Both the position numbers and the translations under genes were made by a program. 64,000 nt of DNA from positions 26,046-90,045 of the forward strand of contig NZ_LANF01000014.1 in the NCBI RefSeq assembly GCF_000966265.1, given 5' to 3'. A model generated the notes under the pieces. It was not told the origin of the DNA. It searched no databases and worked only from the letters and a program-made list of their open reading frames with translations. Below, one piece after another: positions 18,574 to 26,847 of this stretch. Position 1 is the first letter of the stretch; the number at the start of each line of letters is the position of its first letter. The stretch comes from Palaeococcus ferrophilus DSM 13482. GTDB taxonomy: Archaea; Methanobacteriota_B; Thermococci; Thermococcales; Thermococcaceae.

Positions 18574-18592
18574 GTTTAAATATTTTATGCCC
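18574..18592 (-). promoter_or_regulatory. Promoter of the atpHIKECFABD operon
   Basis: On the minus strand GGGCATAAAATATTTAAAC holds a strong TATA element with a purine-rich BRE before it. It lies about 60-70 bases before atpH, so the mRNA would carry a leader of roughly 35 bases with the GGAGATGAT site. It is the only clear promoter before the nine tightly packed genes. Confidence 0.65.
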
Positions 18593-18644
18593 TTTAAAAA
18601 AGCTTCGGAAAGGTGAAGCTCATTTCAAATACCTTTCGAAGTTT

Positions 18645-19643
18645 TCATGGAAATGACGACTTGAGCCCAGAGCCCGTTAGCATAACGACTACCCTTCCGC
18701 GCTCTCCCTCCCTCAGGTAGGCGGCGTAGGCCAGGGCGGAGGTCGGTTCCACTATGAGCCCCATTGAGTACAGTTCCTTGAGTGCCTTCCGCGTTTCCTC
18801 CTCCCCGACGGAGACGCAGAAACCGTTAGTTTCCCTTAGGACCCTCACCATTTCCTCCTTTCTCGGCGGTTCAGGTATGGCTATGCCTTCCCCCAGTCTG
18901 TTAACCCTCTCGCTCCTCTCGCAGAGGCTCTCGAACCCCTCGGCCTGAACGGCCACGAGCCTGGGGAGTTCCTCGATGGCCCCCATTCCCCTCAACTCCC
19001 TGAAGCCCTTGTAGAGGCCGAGGAATAGGCTCCCGCTCCCCGTGGGCACGAACACCTGTTCCACCTTTCCGAGCTGCTCGTAGAGTTCAAACGCCGCTGT
19101 CTTCGTCCCCTCTAGAAAATAGGGATTGTACCAGTGGGAAACGTATGGCTCGTGCTCCCTCGCCACCCTGTGGGTCTCCATCCTGTCCCCGTCCACCTCG
19201 TGAACATCAACGCCCAGTGCCCTGAGCACCGCCTTCTTCCCCTCGCTGGTTCCTGAGGGAATGAAAACGTGGACTTTCAGGCCTTCCCTGCTCCCGAATG
19301 CCCCCATGCTTATGGCGGCGTTGCCCGAGGAGTCCAGGTAGACCTCCCTAAAGCCATCCTCCCTGAGCTTTCCAACGGTAACGAAGCTCCCCCTGTCCTT
19401 GAAGGAGCCCGTTGGCGTGACGTACTCGAGTTTGAATGGACCCACGAGCGGAGTAACAGGGACGGGAAGGTCGGGGAGATGCTTAACGGGTAGAAAAGCC
19501 CGATATCTCCTTATATCTGGTTCCCGTCCAACGAGCGCCTCAAAGGGTCCCTCAAAGCGGTTTACCACCTCGAGGGTTCCCCCGCAGTCGCAGACCGTGC
19601 GGAACTCGCGGTACGTTTTTCCACAGCGCGTGCACTTAAGCAT
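18645..19643 (-). CDS. Threonine-synthase-like PLP enzyme with N-terminal zinc ribbon
   Basis: A 332-residue fold-type II PLP enzyme. An N-terminal zinc ribbon uses Cys4, Cys7, Cys18 and Cys20. PTGSFKDRG holds the PLP Schiff-base Lys82, SSGNAAIS binds the substrate carboxylate, and PTGSGSLF binds the PLP phosphate. It most resembles archaeal threonine synthases (phosphohomoserine to threonine), but at 332 residues it is on the short side, so another beta-replacing or lyase activity is possible. A TATA-like TTTTAACC in the end of trkA lies about 25 bases before the ATG and no Shine-Dalgarno is seen, suggesting a leaderless mRNA. Confidence 0.8.
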   Translation of the reverse strand: MLKCTRCGKTYREFRTVCDCGGTLEVVNRFEGPFEALVGREPDIRRYRAFLPVKHLPDLPVPVTPLVGPFKLEYVTPTGSFKDRGSFVTVGKLREDGFREVYLDSSGNAAISMGAFGSREGLKVHVFIPSGTSEGKKAVLRALGVDVHEVDGDRMETHRVAREHEPYVSHWYNPYFLEGTKTAAFELYEQLGKVEQVFVPTGSGSLFLGLYKGFRELRGMGAIEELPRLVAVQAEGFESLCERSERVNRLGEGIAIPEPPRKEEMVRVLRETNGFCVSVGEEETRKALKELYSMGLIVEPTSALAYAAYLREGERGRVVVMLTGSGLKSSFP

Positions 19644-19674
19644 AATAATGAATATGAGAAAAGAGGTTAAAAGG

Positions 19675-20358
19675 TTACTCTTCCTTCTTCTTTTCGAAGA
19701 GCTTCTTTATCTCCTCGAGGGCGTTGTCCTTTCCGAAGATTATTACCTGGCCCTTCTGCGGGAGCTTCGTGTCACCGGAGGGTATCACAAGGTTGCCCTT
19801 GTCGTCGTAGACCGCCACGATGAGCGAGTCCTTCGGGAGCTTGAGGTCTTTTATTAGCTTCTCCGAGACATCGCTGCCTTCGTCTATCTTGAACTCGACG
19901 ATTTCTGCTCCTTCCTTGGGTATCATCACCCTGTTGAAGCCGGGGGTGGTTATGGTTCTCACTATGAAGTTCGCCGCCATCTCCTCGGGCGAGACGATGT
20001 AGTCGAAGTACTTTTTCAGATCCTCCACCTTTTCGAAGACCCTCTTGTTCTGGATGTTGCTGACCCTGAGTATGGTGATTATATCGGGGTTGATGTTCTT
20101 GGCGAGTATGCACGCGAGTATGTTGGCGTCGTCCTCCCCTGTGAGCGCTGCGAAGGCGTCCGCCTGCCTTATGTTGGCTTCCTCAAGCACGCTCTGGTCC
20201 GTTGCGTCCCCGTTTATCACGAGACCGTTTATCTCGTTGGCCAGTTCGTTGGCTATCTCCCTGTTCCTCTCGATGAGCGTCACATCATGTCCATCGTTCT
20301 CCAGCATTTTGGAGACGAGGAAGCCAACCCTCCCCGCCCCCATGATCACCACGAACAT
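19675..20358 (-). CDS. TrkA-type potassium channel regulatory protein
   Basis: A 227-residue protein with an RCK/TrkA_N Rossmann domain (1-130; GAGRVGFLVSKML nucleotide-binding motif, later GDATDQSVLEEA) and a TrkA_C domain (about 145-220). Such proteins gate Trk/Ktr potassium transporters in response to nucleotides. No membrane transporter subunit lies next to it; instead the gene begins a few bases after the secD stop codon, with GAGGTGAG as ribosome binding site inside the secD end, so it is coupled to the secFD unit. Confidence 0.88.
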   Translation of the reverse strand: MFVVIMGAGRVGFLVSKMLENDGHDVTLIERNREIANELANEINGLVINGDATDQSVLEEANIRQADAFAALTGEDDANILACILAKNINPDIITILRVSNIQNKRVFEKVEDLKKYFDYIVSPEEMAANFIVRTITTPGFNRVMIPKEGAEIVEFKIDEGSDVSEKLIKDLKLPKDSLIVAVYDDKGNLVIPSGDTKLPQKGQVIIFGKDNALEEIKKLFEKKKEE

Positions 20359-20362
20359 CTAC

Positions 20363-21877
20363 TCACCTCTTCCCCCCTATGAGTACCTTGGCGATTTCGG
20401 CGTAGGCCGGCCTCGTGATGAGGATTCCTATCAGGACGCCGAGTATCGTGGTGAAGGCGAAGCCCCTCAGTCCCCCAACGAAGAACTTGAAGAGGAAGCT
20501 CATCGCCACCACCGTGGTCGTTGCCGAGGCCATGATGACGAAGAAGGCCCTTCCCATCCTCTTCATGACGCCGCTCCTCTTGGTTATCCTTCCTTCCCTC
20601 GTCCCTCCGAGGAGCTCGTCCGTTATGACTATCTGCTGGTCAACGCCCGTACCTATCGCCGCTATGATACCCGCGATACTCGGGAGGTCGAGGTTCCATT
20701 TGATGAGCGCGGCTATACCGAGGATTATTATGACCTCGCTGAGGCTCGTCGAGAGAACGGGTATGGCTATCCTGAAGCGCCTGTAGTGTACGTAAACCAC
20801 TCCACCGACGACGAGGAGGGCTATCAAGCCAGCGAGGAGAACCTGCCTCTTGAAGTTCTCACCGAGTTCGGCCGATATGAACTGAACGCCCTCAACGTGA
20901 ACCTTTACCGGAAGTGAACCGCTCGCGAGAACGACCGCTATGACGCTGGCCTCCTGCTGGGCGAGGAAAACGTTGGGTGAGGAACCCGTTATCTCGACGT
21001 TGGTTGAGGCCTGGCCGGTGGTGAGGCTCTCGCTGACACTGTACGGGCCGTAGAGGCCGAGGGTTCTCGCCACAAGCTCCCTATCCGTCTCGCCCTCCTT
21101 CCTCTCGACGACCCTGACGTTGAGCCCCTTCTCCTTGAGCGCCTTTTCAAGGTCTCCGTCAACCCCAACGAGCACCACGAGCTCCTTCCCTTCGGCCGCT
21201 TTGGCTATCTCCTCGGCGCTCTGGTTGGTGTAGACGAGGGTGTCAATGTTGAAGGCCTTCTTCACGCGCTCCGGGAGGGGGAGGGCATCCGGAGCGGCGG
21301 TGTTGAAGTCGTTGAGCATTGAGTCGTGAACGCTCGGGCTCACCACTAAGAGGGAGTTAACCGGTGGGTCAAGGAACATGTCCACGGGGTAGTTGGGCTT
21401 TCCAAGGGCGAGCTGGGCGAACTTCTCGGCGGCACTCTGGGAGAGCTGGAAGGGGACGTTCCATCTTCCGCTCTGCTCCACCCTGAAGGCGAAGACCTGC
21501 ACAATGTCCTGTCCCGTGGCGAACACCTCGCCGTTGAAGGCCGCGTAGAAGACGCCCTGCTTCTCTATGGTTTGTTTTATGCTCTCAACCGTTTCGGCGC
21601 TGGTGTTGGCGATTTTGACTATTATGTACTCGTTGCCCCAGGGCTCGACCTTGACATCGGCCACACCGAGGCGGTTGATCCTGTTCTCGAGCGAGGTGAC
21701 AACCTTCTCCATGGTGTCCTGGTCAACGGGTTTGTCAAGCCTTACCGTTATGGCGGTTCCACCGCTTATGTCGAGACCGAAGGTGAGCCCCTGCGAGAGT
21801 ATTGTGGTGAAAGAGCCGATGAGGAATATTATGAGGAGCATGACGCGCCAGTTGAAGAGTATTTTAGACCACTTCAT
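20363..21877 (-). CDS. secD: Protein-export membrane protein SecD
   Basis: A 504-residue RND-family subunit that helps pull proteins through the Sec channel using the ion gradient. It has one N-terminal helix (about 9-29), a large extracellular P1 region (30-330) starting with the [15 protein letters not shown] motif, and five helices at the C terminus with the conserved [15 protein letters not shown] segment. Its ATG overlaps the secF stop codon as ATGA. Confidence 0.95.
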   Translation of the reverse strand: MKWSKILFNWRVMLLIIFLIGSFTTILSQGLTFGLDISGGTAITVRLDKPVDQDTMEKVVTSLENRINRLGVADVKVEPWGNEYIIVKIANTSAETVESIKQTIEKQGVFYAAFNGEVFATGQDIVQVFAFRVEQSGRWNVPFQLSQSAAEKFAQLALGKPNYPVDMFLDPPVNSLLVVSPSVHDSMLNDFNTAAPDALPLPERVKKAFNIDTLVYTNQSAEEIAKAAEGKELVVLVGVDGDLEKALKEKGLNVRVVERKEGETDRELVARTLGLYGPYSVSESLTTGQASTNVEITGSSPNVFLAQQEASVIAVVLASGSLPVKVHVEGVQFISAELGENFKRQVLLAGLIALLVVGGVVYVHYRRFRIAIPVLSTSLSEVIIILGIAALIKWNLDLPSIAGIIAAIGTGVDQQIVITDELLGGTREGRITKRSGVMKRMGRAFFVIMASATTTVVAMSFLFKFFVGGLRGFAFTTILGVLIGILITRPAYAEIAKVLIGGKR

Positions 21878-22725
21878 TCCTCTCCCCTCCTTTTAAGGTA
21901 CCACTTCAGAACTCCGGCGTTGAGAACCCACGTGTTCATGAAATCCGCCAGGAGACCGAAGATGAGCACCGCGGCTATCTCATCCACAACCTGGGCGGTG
22001 GAGACGAGCCAGAGTGAGAAGAGGGCACCGAGGGTCGTGGTGCTCATTGTAAAGCCCGTGGAGACGGCGGAGAGATACGCCTCGTCAACGGTGTTCTCCT
22101 TTCTCCTGAGGAGCTTCGTGGTTAGGAGGATGTTGCTGTCAACTGAGTAACCTATGAGCATGAGGAGGGCCGCGATTGTGGCGAGGCTCAGGTCTATTCC
22201 GGTGACGCTCATGAGGGCCAGGGCTATCACCATGTCCGAGAGGGCGGAGAATATGACCGTTATCGAGGGCACGAATATCCTGAAGAAGAGGAACACCACG
22301 ACGGCCATTCCAAGGAAGGCGTAACCTATGGCCTTTATGCTCTGCCTCTGGGCCATCGCCCCAAAGCTCGGCTGAACCTCGCTCTGGGCGTAGCTCGCCT
22401 CGGGGTACTTCTCCTGCAGTGCCTTGATTATTTCAGCGGCTGAACTTCCTGCCGGGGCGTAGACGTTCACGCCGCTTCCCCCAAGGCTCGTAAAGCGCTC
22501 AACCCTAACGTCATAACCAGTCTGGTCGTGTATGTAGTTCGCTATTGCATCGGGGTTGTCGTTTACCCCCTGGGCCGTGACGACTACACCCCCCTGAAGC
22601 TCTATTCCAAGTCCGGGGGGCTTTACCGCGAGAACGATTAAAGCCAAAACAAAGACCGCGAGAGGGTAGATTATCATCTGTTTGTGTTCCATCCGGGCCA
22701 GTTTATTCAGGAATTCGCGTCTCAT
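21874..22725 (-). CDS. secF: Protein-export membrane protein SecF
   Basis: A 283-residue partner of SecD. One helix near residues 19-38, a short extracellular domain opening with [13 protein letters not shown], then five helices with [17 protein letters not shown], the conserved segment facing SecD. ATG at 22725 is preceded by GAGGTGG; the reading frame extends 19 codons further without a site. First gene of secF-secD-trkA. Confidence 0.94.
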   Translation of the reverse strand: MRREFLNKLARMEHKQMIIYPLAVFVLALIVLAVKPPGLGIELQGGVVVTAQGVNDNPDAIANYIHDQTGYDVRVERFTSLGGSGVNVYAPAGSSAAEIIKALQEKYPEASYAQSEVQPSFGAMAQRQSIKAIGYAFLGMAVVVFLFFRIFVPSITVIFSALSDMVIALALMSVTGIDLSLATIAALLMLIGYSVDSNILLTTKLLRRKENTVDEAYLSAVSTGFTMSTTTLGALFSLWLVSTAQVVDEIAAVLIFGLLADFMNTWVLNAGVLKWYLKRRGEE

Positions 22726-22754
22726 ACTTCCACCTCGATGTGGTTGTCCTTTGG

Positions 22755-22764
22755 GGATAAACCT
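22755..22764 (-). promoter_or_regulatory. TATA box of the secFD operon
   Basis: AGGTTTATCC on the minus strand lies about 30-40 bases before the secF ATG, after an A-rich BRE-like stretch (AGATAAAA). It faces the malic enzyme promoter across the spacer. Confidence 0.5.
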
Positions 22765-22797
22765 TTTTATCTTTCTGGTCAAGGTGTTGCTGGCAAC

Positions 22798-22807
22798 TAT
22801 TTAAAAT
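22798..22807 (+). promoter_or_regulatory. TATA box of the malic enzyme gene
   Basis: TATTTAAAAT lies 36-45 bases before the GTG start at 22843, leaving a leader with the AGGTGA ribosome binding site. Confidence 0.55.
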
Positions 22808-22842
22808 CTTGGGTGATAAAAAGATTGCGCAGGTGAACTTCC

Positions 22843-24117
22843 GTGTCCTCTGATGAACTTAAAAGGCGCGCGCTTTCCTATCACAGGGACAACTTCCCCG
22901 GAAACGGGAAGATAGAAGTGATACCCAAAGTGGAGCTCACAACCAGGGAGCACCTCACCCTCGCCTACACCCCGGGCGTTGCGGAGGCCTGCAGGGCGAT
23001 AATGGGGGGTGAGGACTATGGGGAGTACACGGCCGTAAACAACACGGTCGCGGTTGTCACGGACGGGAGCGCCGTCCTCGGCCTTGGGGACATAGGGGTC
23101 AGGGCCGCCCTGCCCGTGATGGAGGGCAAGTGCGTCCTCTTCAAGGCCCTCGCGGGGGTTGATGCCTTTCCCATACTCGTTGACTCCAGGGACGTTAACA
23201 CTATCGTCGGGACTGTGGAGCGCATAGCCCCCTCCTTCGGTGGCATAAACCTCGAGGACATAAGCGCTCCCCGGTGCTTCGAGATTGAGGAGAGACTCCA
23301 GGATGCGCTCGATATACCCGTCTTTCACGATGACCAGCATGGAACTGCCGTTGTGGTCCTTGCTGGCCTCATAAACGCTCTTAAGCTCGTGGGGAAGCGC
23401 TTTGGGGATATCAAGGTGGCCGTAAGCGGTGCCGGCGCTGCGGGCATAGCCATAGCGAGACTCCTCCACGACGTTGGCGTGAGGGAAATCGTGATGACGG
23501 ACAGGAGGGGGATTATCAACCGCTCCAGGGGCGATCTCAACCCCTACAAACGCGAGATTGCGGAGTTCAACGTCCACGACGTTGAGGGAGGCATAGAGGA
23601 GGCGATGGCCGGGGCAGACGTTTTCATAGGGGTTAGTGTCGGTGGGCTGGTGAGCGAGGACATGGTTCGCTCGATGGCGGATGACGCGATAGTCTTTGCC
23701 CTCGCCAACCCGGAGCCAGAGATACTCCCCGGGAGGGCCAAGAGGGCAGGTGCAAGGGTCGTCGCCACGGGGAGGAGCGATTACCCCAACCAGATAAACA
23801 ACGTTCTCGGCTTCCCGGGGATATTCAGGGGGGCCCTGGACGTTAAAGCCACGCGCATAAGCCCGTCCATGAAGCTCGCCGCCGCGGAGGCTATAGCATC
23901 AACCGTGGAGGAGCCTTCGGAGGAGCGTATAATCCCCTCGCCGCTCCACCCCGATGTCTACCCGAGGGAGGCCAGGGCCGTCGCGGAAGCGGCTTTGAAG
24001 GAGGGCCTGGCGCGGAGAAAAGTGAGCGGCGAATGGGTTGAAGAGCATACGAGGAAGCTGCGGGCTTTTTACACCCTCTACATCGCTCCCATAAACTCTC
24101 AGAGAGCCTCGTTTTGA
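22843..24117 (+). CDS. NAD(P)-dependent malic enzyme
   Basis: A 424-residue malate dehydrogenase (oxaloacetate-decarboxylating) that links pyruvate and malate. Signatures are AYTPGVAEACRAI, the catalytic Lys region LFKALAGVDAFP, the metal-binding FHDDQHGTA, the nucleotide fold VAVSGAGAAGIAIARLL and ALANPEPEI. The length fits the short bacterial/archaeal form. It starts with GTG, with AGGTGA six bases upstream. It is followed by a T8 terminator and is monocistronic. Confidence 0.95.
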   Translation: MSSDELKRRALSYHRDNFPGNGKIEVIPKVELTTREHLTLAYTPGVAEACRAIMGGEDYGEYTAVNNTVAVVTDGSAVLGLGDIGVRAALPVMEGKCVLFKALAGVDAFPILVDSRDVNTIVGTVERIAPSFGGINLEDISAPRCFEIEERLQDALDIPVFHDDQHGTAVVVLAGLINALKLVGKRFGDIKVAVSGAGAAGIAIARLLHDVGVREIVMTDRRGIINRSRGDLNPYKREIAEFNVHDVEGGIEEAMAGADVFIGVSVGGLVSEDMVRSMADDAIVFALANPEPEILPGRAKRAGARVVATGRSDYPNQINNVLGFPGIFRGALDVKATRISPSMKLAAAEAIASTVEEPSEERIIPSPLHPDVYPREARAVAEAALKEGLARRKVSGEWVEEHTRKLRAFYTLYIAPINSQRASF

Positions 24118-24127
24118 ACGGAGTTCT

Positions 24128-24142
24128 TTGCTTTTTTTTCGT
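24128..24142 (+). terminator. Oligo-T terminator after the malic enzyme gene
   Basis: TTTGCTTTTTTTTCGTG, with eight T in a row, lies about 14 bases after the stop codon. A 6-base inverted repeat CCGATT/AATCGG (24153-24171) follows downstream. Confidence 0.6.
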
Positions 24143-24249
24143 GATTAACTGGCCGATTTTGAAATAATCGGTTATTATTGGGGAGTTATTGTTCTGGGCC
24201 GAAAGCTGATGTTCATTTCATGTTATCTCCGACCAACTCCCAAAAACGA

Positions 24250-24260
24250 TAAATTTAAAA
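24250..24260 (+). promoter_or_regulatory. TATA box of speD
   Basis: TAAATTTAAAA lies 45-55 bases before the speD ATG. The leader ends with a full GGAGGTGGT ribosome binding site, stronger than most in the window. Confidence 0.5.
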
Positions 24261-24304
24261 GCTTACTTCCGAGCCTTTAACTTAGGTCACAGGAGGTGGT
24301 CACG

Positions 24305-24727
24305 ATGATAGACACGATAGGGTTTCACTACGTGGTCGAGGCCGCTGGGTGCGACGCGGAGATTCTGGGAGACGCAGGAAAGATAAGGGAGATATTCCTT
24401 AAAGCGGCCGAAGTGAGCAACATGGAGGTGAAGTCGAGCTACTTCTTCAAGTTCTCACCCACGGGTGTGAGCGGCGTCGTTATCGTGGCGGAAAGCCACA
24501 TCTCAGTCCACACTTGGCCCGAGAAGGGCTATGCAGCTCTCGACGTCTACACCTGCGGTGAGAAGGCCAACCCGGAGAAGGCCGTTGATTACATCCTCGA
24601 GCAGTTCAGGGCCAAGTACGCCCACGTCTCCGAGATAAAGCGCGGTATAGCGGAGGAGGACGAGGGAACCTTCACCCACATGATACTCACCTGGGAAGAG
24701 GCCATGAACCGGAAGAACGAGGATTGA
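24305..24727 (+). CDS. speD: S-adenosylmethionine decarboxylase proenzyme
   Basis: A 140-residue pyruvoyl enzyme of the short prokaryotic class. Self-cleavage falls between Glu63 and Ser64 in VAESHISVHTWPE, giving the pyruvoyl group; His69 and Cys84 (YTCGE) are the processing and proton-donor residues. The product, decarboxylated AdoMet, is the aminopropyl donor for polyamine synthesis, including the bpsA product. ATG at 24305 is chosen because GGAGGTGG precedes it; an earlier GTG is inside that site. Related archaeal proteins can act as arginine decarboxylases, which cannot be excluded from the sequence. Confidence 0.93.
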   Translation: MIDTIGFHYVVEAAGCDAEILGDAGKIREIFLKAAEVSNMEVKSSYFFKFSPTGVSGVVIVAESHISVHTWPEKGYAALDVYTCGEKANPEKAVDYILEQFRAKYAHVSEIKRGIAEEDEGTFTHMILTWEEAMNRKNED

Positions 24728-24833
24728 AGAGCTCACTCTCCGGTGCCGTATCCCTCGGGCCGCAGGCAGCCCTTTTCTTTTCCACACCTCAAAGCAAAGC
24801 TTATAAGTTTCTCCCATTACCTAACGAAGGGGC

Positions 24834-24909
24834 AGCCCCGTGGTGTAGTGGTCAATCATCCCGGACTTTGGATCCGGGGACCGGGGTTCGAATCCCCGCG
24901 GGGCTACCA
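24834..24909 (+). tRNA. tRNA-Gln (anticodon UUG)
   Basis: A full cloverleaf can be drawn. The acceptor AGCCCCG (24834-24840) pairs with CGGGGCT (24899-24905), the discriminator is A and CCA is encoded (24907-24909). The anticodon stem CCGGA/TCCGG frames the loop CTTTGGA with anticodon TTG, and GGTTCGAATC forms the T loop region. A TATA-like TTATAAG lies about 30 bases upstream. There is no intron. Confidence 0.97.
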
Positions 24910-24913
24910 CAAC

Positions 24914-24928
24914 ATTCCCGCCGGGAAT
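24914..24928 (+). terminator. Hairpin just after the tRNA gene
   Basis: ATTCCC and GGGAAT form a six-pair stem with a GCC loop four bases after the encoded CCA, followed by a short T run. It may mark the 3' end of the primary tRNA transcript; this is inference from position. Confidence 0.35.
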
Positions 24929-25463
24929 TCCTTTAAAAGTCACACTTTTGAATACCCTCCAACCATTCCGTACATTATTTGTTGAAGTGAAATAATCAAA
25001 ACGTTCTCCTGCCTTCCCCGGGAAATTTTTTGGCATTCTCTTGTTAATGCCCGCCCGCTTTTTCTAAAAACGATTTTGAAACCTTATGGATACCACGGGG
25101 TTCTTATTACTCTATGGAGTATATTATGCCAAGGCCGTTTTTTTTGGGTATAACTTCTCTCAGTTTATGGGGGTATGGCCTGTTGGTGTGGCCTGTTTTG
25201 GGATGCGTTGGAAAATATCCATGTATTTCAAAACCTATTCCCTAACCCCGTATTGGGAAACACGTTCAGATTGCCTTTGAACAGTTATGTCCCGATATCT
25301 AAGCCCGGGTTCAAAATTCTGCTTTAATGTTCCTCAAACTCGAAAATCGAACTCTATGCGAACCCTTTTATAGTATGATGCTGTAGTTTATTACACGACA
25401 AGTTCTTTCGATATGAGATAATTTGTCTTCTAATCACGCCACATCACGAAGGGGGTGTTTATT
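24929..25463. other. AT-rich intergenic stretch with no convincing gene
   Basis: About 535 bases between tRNA-Gln and the first gene of the filament cluster. It is clearly richer in A and T than the neighbours and full of short T runs. A 64-codon reading frame at 25086-25280 has no ribosome binding site and no recognisable composition, so I do not call it. A TATA-like CTTTTATAG near 25367 probably starts the downstream operon, which would then have a leader of around 70 bases. Confidence 0.6.
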
Positions 25464-25670
25464 GTGGGGATAGCATATGAGATACGGAAAATTCTCAGCG
25501 AGAACGACGAACTTCCAGTCTCCTTCATCACCCGTCTCCTGAACGAGCGCGGGATTGAGGTCTCCCGTCAGAAGGTGGAGAGGGTTCTCAGGGAGATGGT
25601 GAAAAACGGAGAGGTGACGTTCACTTTAAACTTCAACAATCGCAGACATTACCGGCTGGTGAAAATTTGA
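25464..25670 (+). CDS. Small winged-helix DNA-binding protein
   Basis: A 68-residue protein that is little more than one winged helix-turn-helix. A first helix (AYEIRKILSEND), a recognition region (VSFITRLLNERGIEVSRQKVERVLREMVKNG) and a beta wing (EVTFTLNFNNRRHYRL) can be seen. GTG at 25464 is chosen because GGGGGTG lies six bases upstream; a GTG at 25455 is within that site. It is coupled to the next gene, whose TTG start overlaps its stop codon. Likely a local transcription regulator of the downstream secreted-protein cluster; this is inferred from position. Confidence 0.72.
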   Translation: MGIAYEIRKILSENDELPVSFITRLLNERGIEVSRQKVERVLREMVKNGEVTFTLNFNNRRHYRLVKI

Positions 25671-26107
25671 AGAGTACAACCATCCTGGGCAATGAGAGGC
25701 GCATGCTCCTAATAGAGTACCTCCAGAGTAAGGAGGGGAAGGCCGAGCTCCGGGATGCCGTGGAGTTCATCGCCGAGAAGGAAGGAAACACGGATCGGAA
25801 GCACAGGAAGAGCATATACGTGAGCCTTATTCAGACGCACATACCCAAGATGGAGAGGGAGGGCATAATCTCCTACCATTCCGGTGTTGTTACCCTCGTT
25901 AAGGTACCCGAGAACGTTACCGTTTACATGGAAATGGTCAAGAAGAACGACATCAGCTGGAGCAGCTTCTACATAGGTATGTCCCTGATATTTGCCGTGG
26001 CCGCACTGGTCATAGATAACATGCCCCTGCTTGGAGCTTCCGTTGTTTACCTGATCGTTGGCATTGTGAACCGTAGAAGGAACTACAAGGTTGTGGTGGG
26101 GGAGTAA
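25667..26107 (+). CDS. Membrane-anchored winged-helix protein, DUF7344-like
   Basis: A 146-residue protein. Residues 1-85 match the DUF7344 winged-helix pattern known from archaea: NERRMLLIEYLQS, a long helix, then RKSIYVSLIQTHIPKMEREGIISY and a wing. Residues 100-135 hold two transmembrane helices (FYIGMSLIFAVAALVI and LLGASVVYLIVGIV) and a basic tail follows. The DNA-binding part would face the cytoplasm. It probably starts at TTG 25667, with GGTG in the preceding gene as ribosome binding site. Together with 25464-25670 it forms a two-protein regulator unit in front of the filament genes. Confidence 0.75.
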   Translation: MKSTTILGNERRMLLIEYLQSKEGKAELRDAVEFIAEKEGNTDRKHRKSIYVSLIQTHIPKMEREGIISYHSGVVTLVKVPENVTVYMEMVKKNDISWSSFYIGMSLIFAVAALVIDNMPLLGASVVYLIVGIVNRRRNYKVVVGE

Positions 26108-26137
26108 TGAATGGTTACCACCCGAGTAAGCTGGAAT

Positions 26138-26148
26138 TGTCTATATAT
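26138..26148 (+). promoter_or_regulatory. Promoter before the DUF1102 filament operon
   Basis: TGTCTATATAT is a TATA-like element about 97-107 bases before the GTG at 26245. Transcription would start near 26168-26173, giving an unusually long leader of about 75 bases. An inverted repeat CATGAGG/CCTCATG (26149-26155 and 26175-26181) brackets the expected start site and may be an operator. Confidence 0.45.
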
Positions 26149-26185
26149 CATGAGGGGCAACCCTAGTCCGAGTGCCTCATGGAAG

Positions 26186-26236
26186 CCTCCCTTAATTGGG
26201 AAAGTTTTTGTGAGACACCCTGAATTTCAAGGGAGG
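26186..26236 (+). promoter_or_regulatory. Leader structure that can mask the ribosome binding site of the first filament gene
   Basis: CCTCCCTT at 26186-26193 is an exact eight-base complement of AAGGGAGG at 26229-26236. The second arm is the Shine-Dalgarno of the gene starting at 26245. Folding would hide the ribosome binding site, a possible translation switch. The pairing is seen in the sequence; regulation is inferred. Confidence 0.45.
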
Positions 26237-26244
26237 AAAAAATC

Positions 26245-26847
26245 GTGAAAAAAATGGCACTTGGTATTTTTGGCCTTCTAGTGGCCGCGGGCCTTGTGCT
26301 CGGCGTCGGCGCTAACTTCAGCGACTACAACGCCAGCAGAAGTGTACATTGGAACATCGTCGCCGATGACAATGAGCTCATCGACCTAACCCCCCTCCAG
26401 CCCTACGCTTACATAAACGATGGAGGAGTTCTCGTAGTTGACTTCTCGGTAAACAACCCGAACTATCCGGGAGAGGGCTACGGCATGGGTATAAGCCCGG
26501 CCAGCGAGTACAACTTCGACGAGGTCTTTGAGGTAAGCAACGACCTCTGGGAGGAGTTCCCGATAGTCGTTAGGATCACCTCGAGCAACACCCACGTGGA
26601 GTTCTATGGACACGAGGGCGGAGTTTACTCGGTGTACGACGGAGAAGAGGCAACCGCCTCGGACAGCGCAAGGGACGACGTGTGCTTTGTTGTCGACCCT
26701 GGCGATGCGGTTAAGATCGGCATTGACCTGAGCGCCAACGGCGACAGCCCTGGTGACGTTTGGGAGGAGAGCATGCACATCGAAGCCTACAGGTTGGGCA
26801 CTGAGCCTGCTGAATTGGCGGACTGCGGACAGGGGATGTTAATATGA
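26245..26847 (+). CDS. DUF1102 secreted subunit A, TasA/AbpA-like candidate
   Basis: A 200-residue secreted protein. A signal peptide (MKKMALGIFGLLVAAGLVLGVG) ends before ANFSDYNASR. The mature part is beta-rich and acidic, with IVADDNELIDLTPLQPYAY and FEVSNDLWE, both nearly identical in the next gene, so the two are paralogs. DUF1102 proteins in archaea commonly sit next to a SipW-like signal peptidase, the context of TasA/camelysin and of archaeal bundling pilin AbpA. Filament formation by strand exchange is therefore a reasonable hypothesis, not proven here. It starts at GTG 26245, eight bases after GGGAGG. The C terminus has two Cys that could pair. The stop codon overlaps the next ATG. 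Confidence 0.78.
   Translation: MKKMALGIFGLLVAAGLVLGVGANFSDYNASRSVHWNIVADDNELIDLTPLQPYAYINDGGVLVVDFSVNNPNYPGEGYGMGISPASEYNFDEVFEVSNDLWEEFPIVVRITSSNTHVEFYGHEGGVYSVYDGEEATASDSARDDVCFVVDPGDAVKIGIDLSANGDSPGDVWEESMHIEAYRLGTEPAELADCGQGMLI

Noticed and set aside
24834..24909. tRNA-Gln 3' end as an attachment site for an integrated element
   Set aside because: No second copy of the tRNA 3' half and no integrase gene is present within the window.
25086..25280. A 64-codon open frame on the plus strand in the AT-rich gap after tRNA-Gln
   Set aside because: No ribosome binding site, no promoter at the right distance and no family-like composition; it looks like chance in AT-rich DNA.
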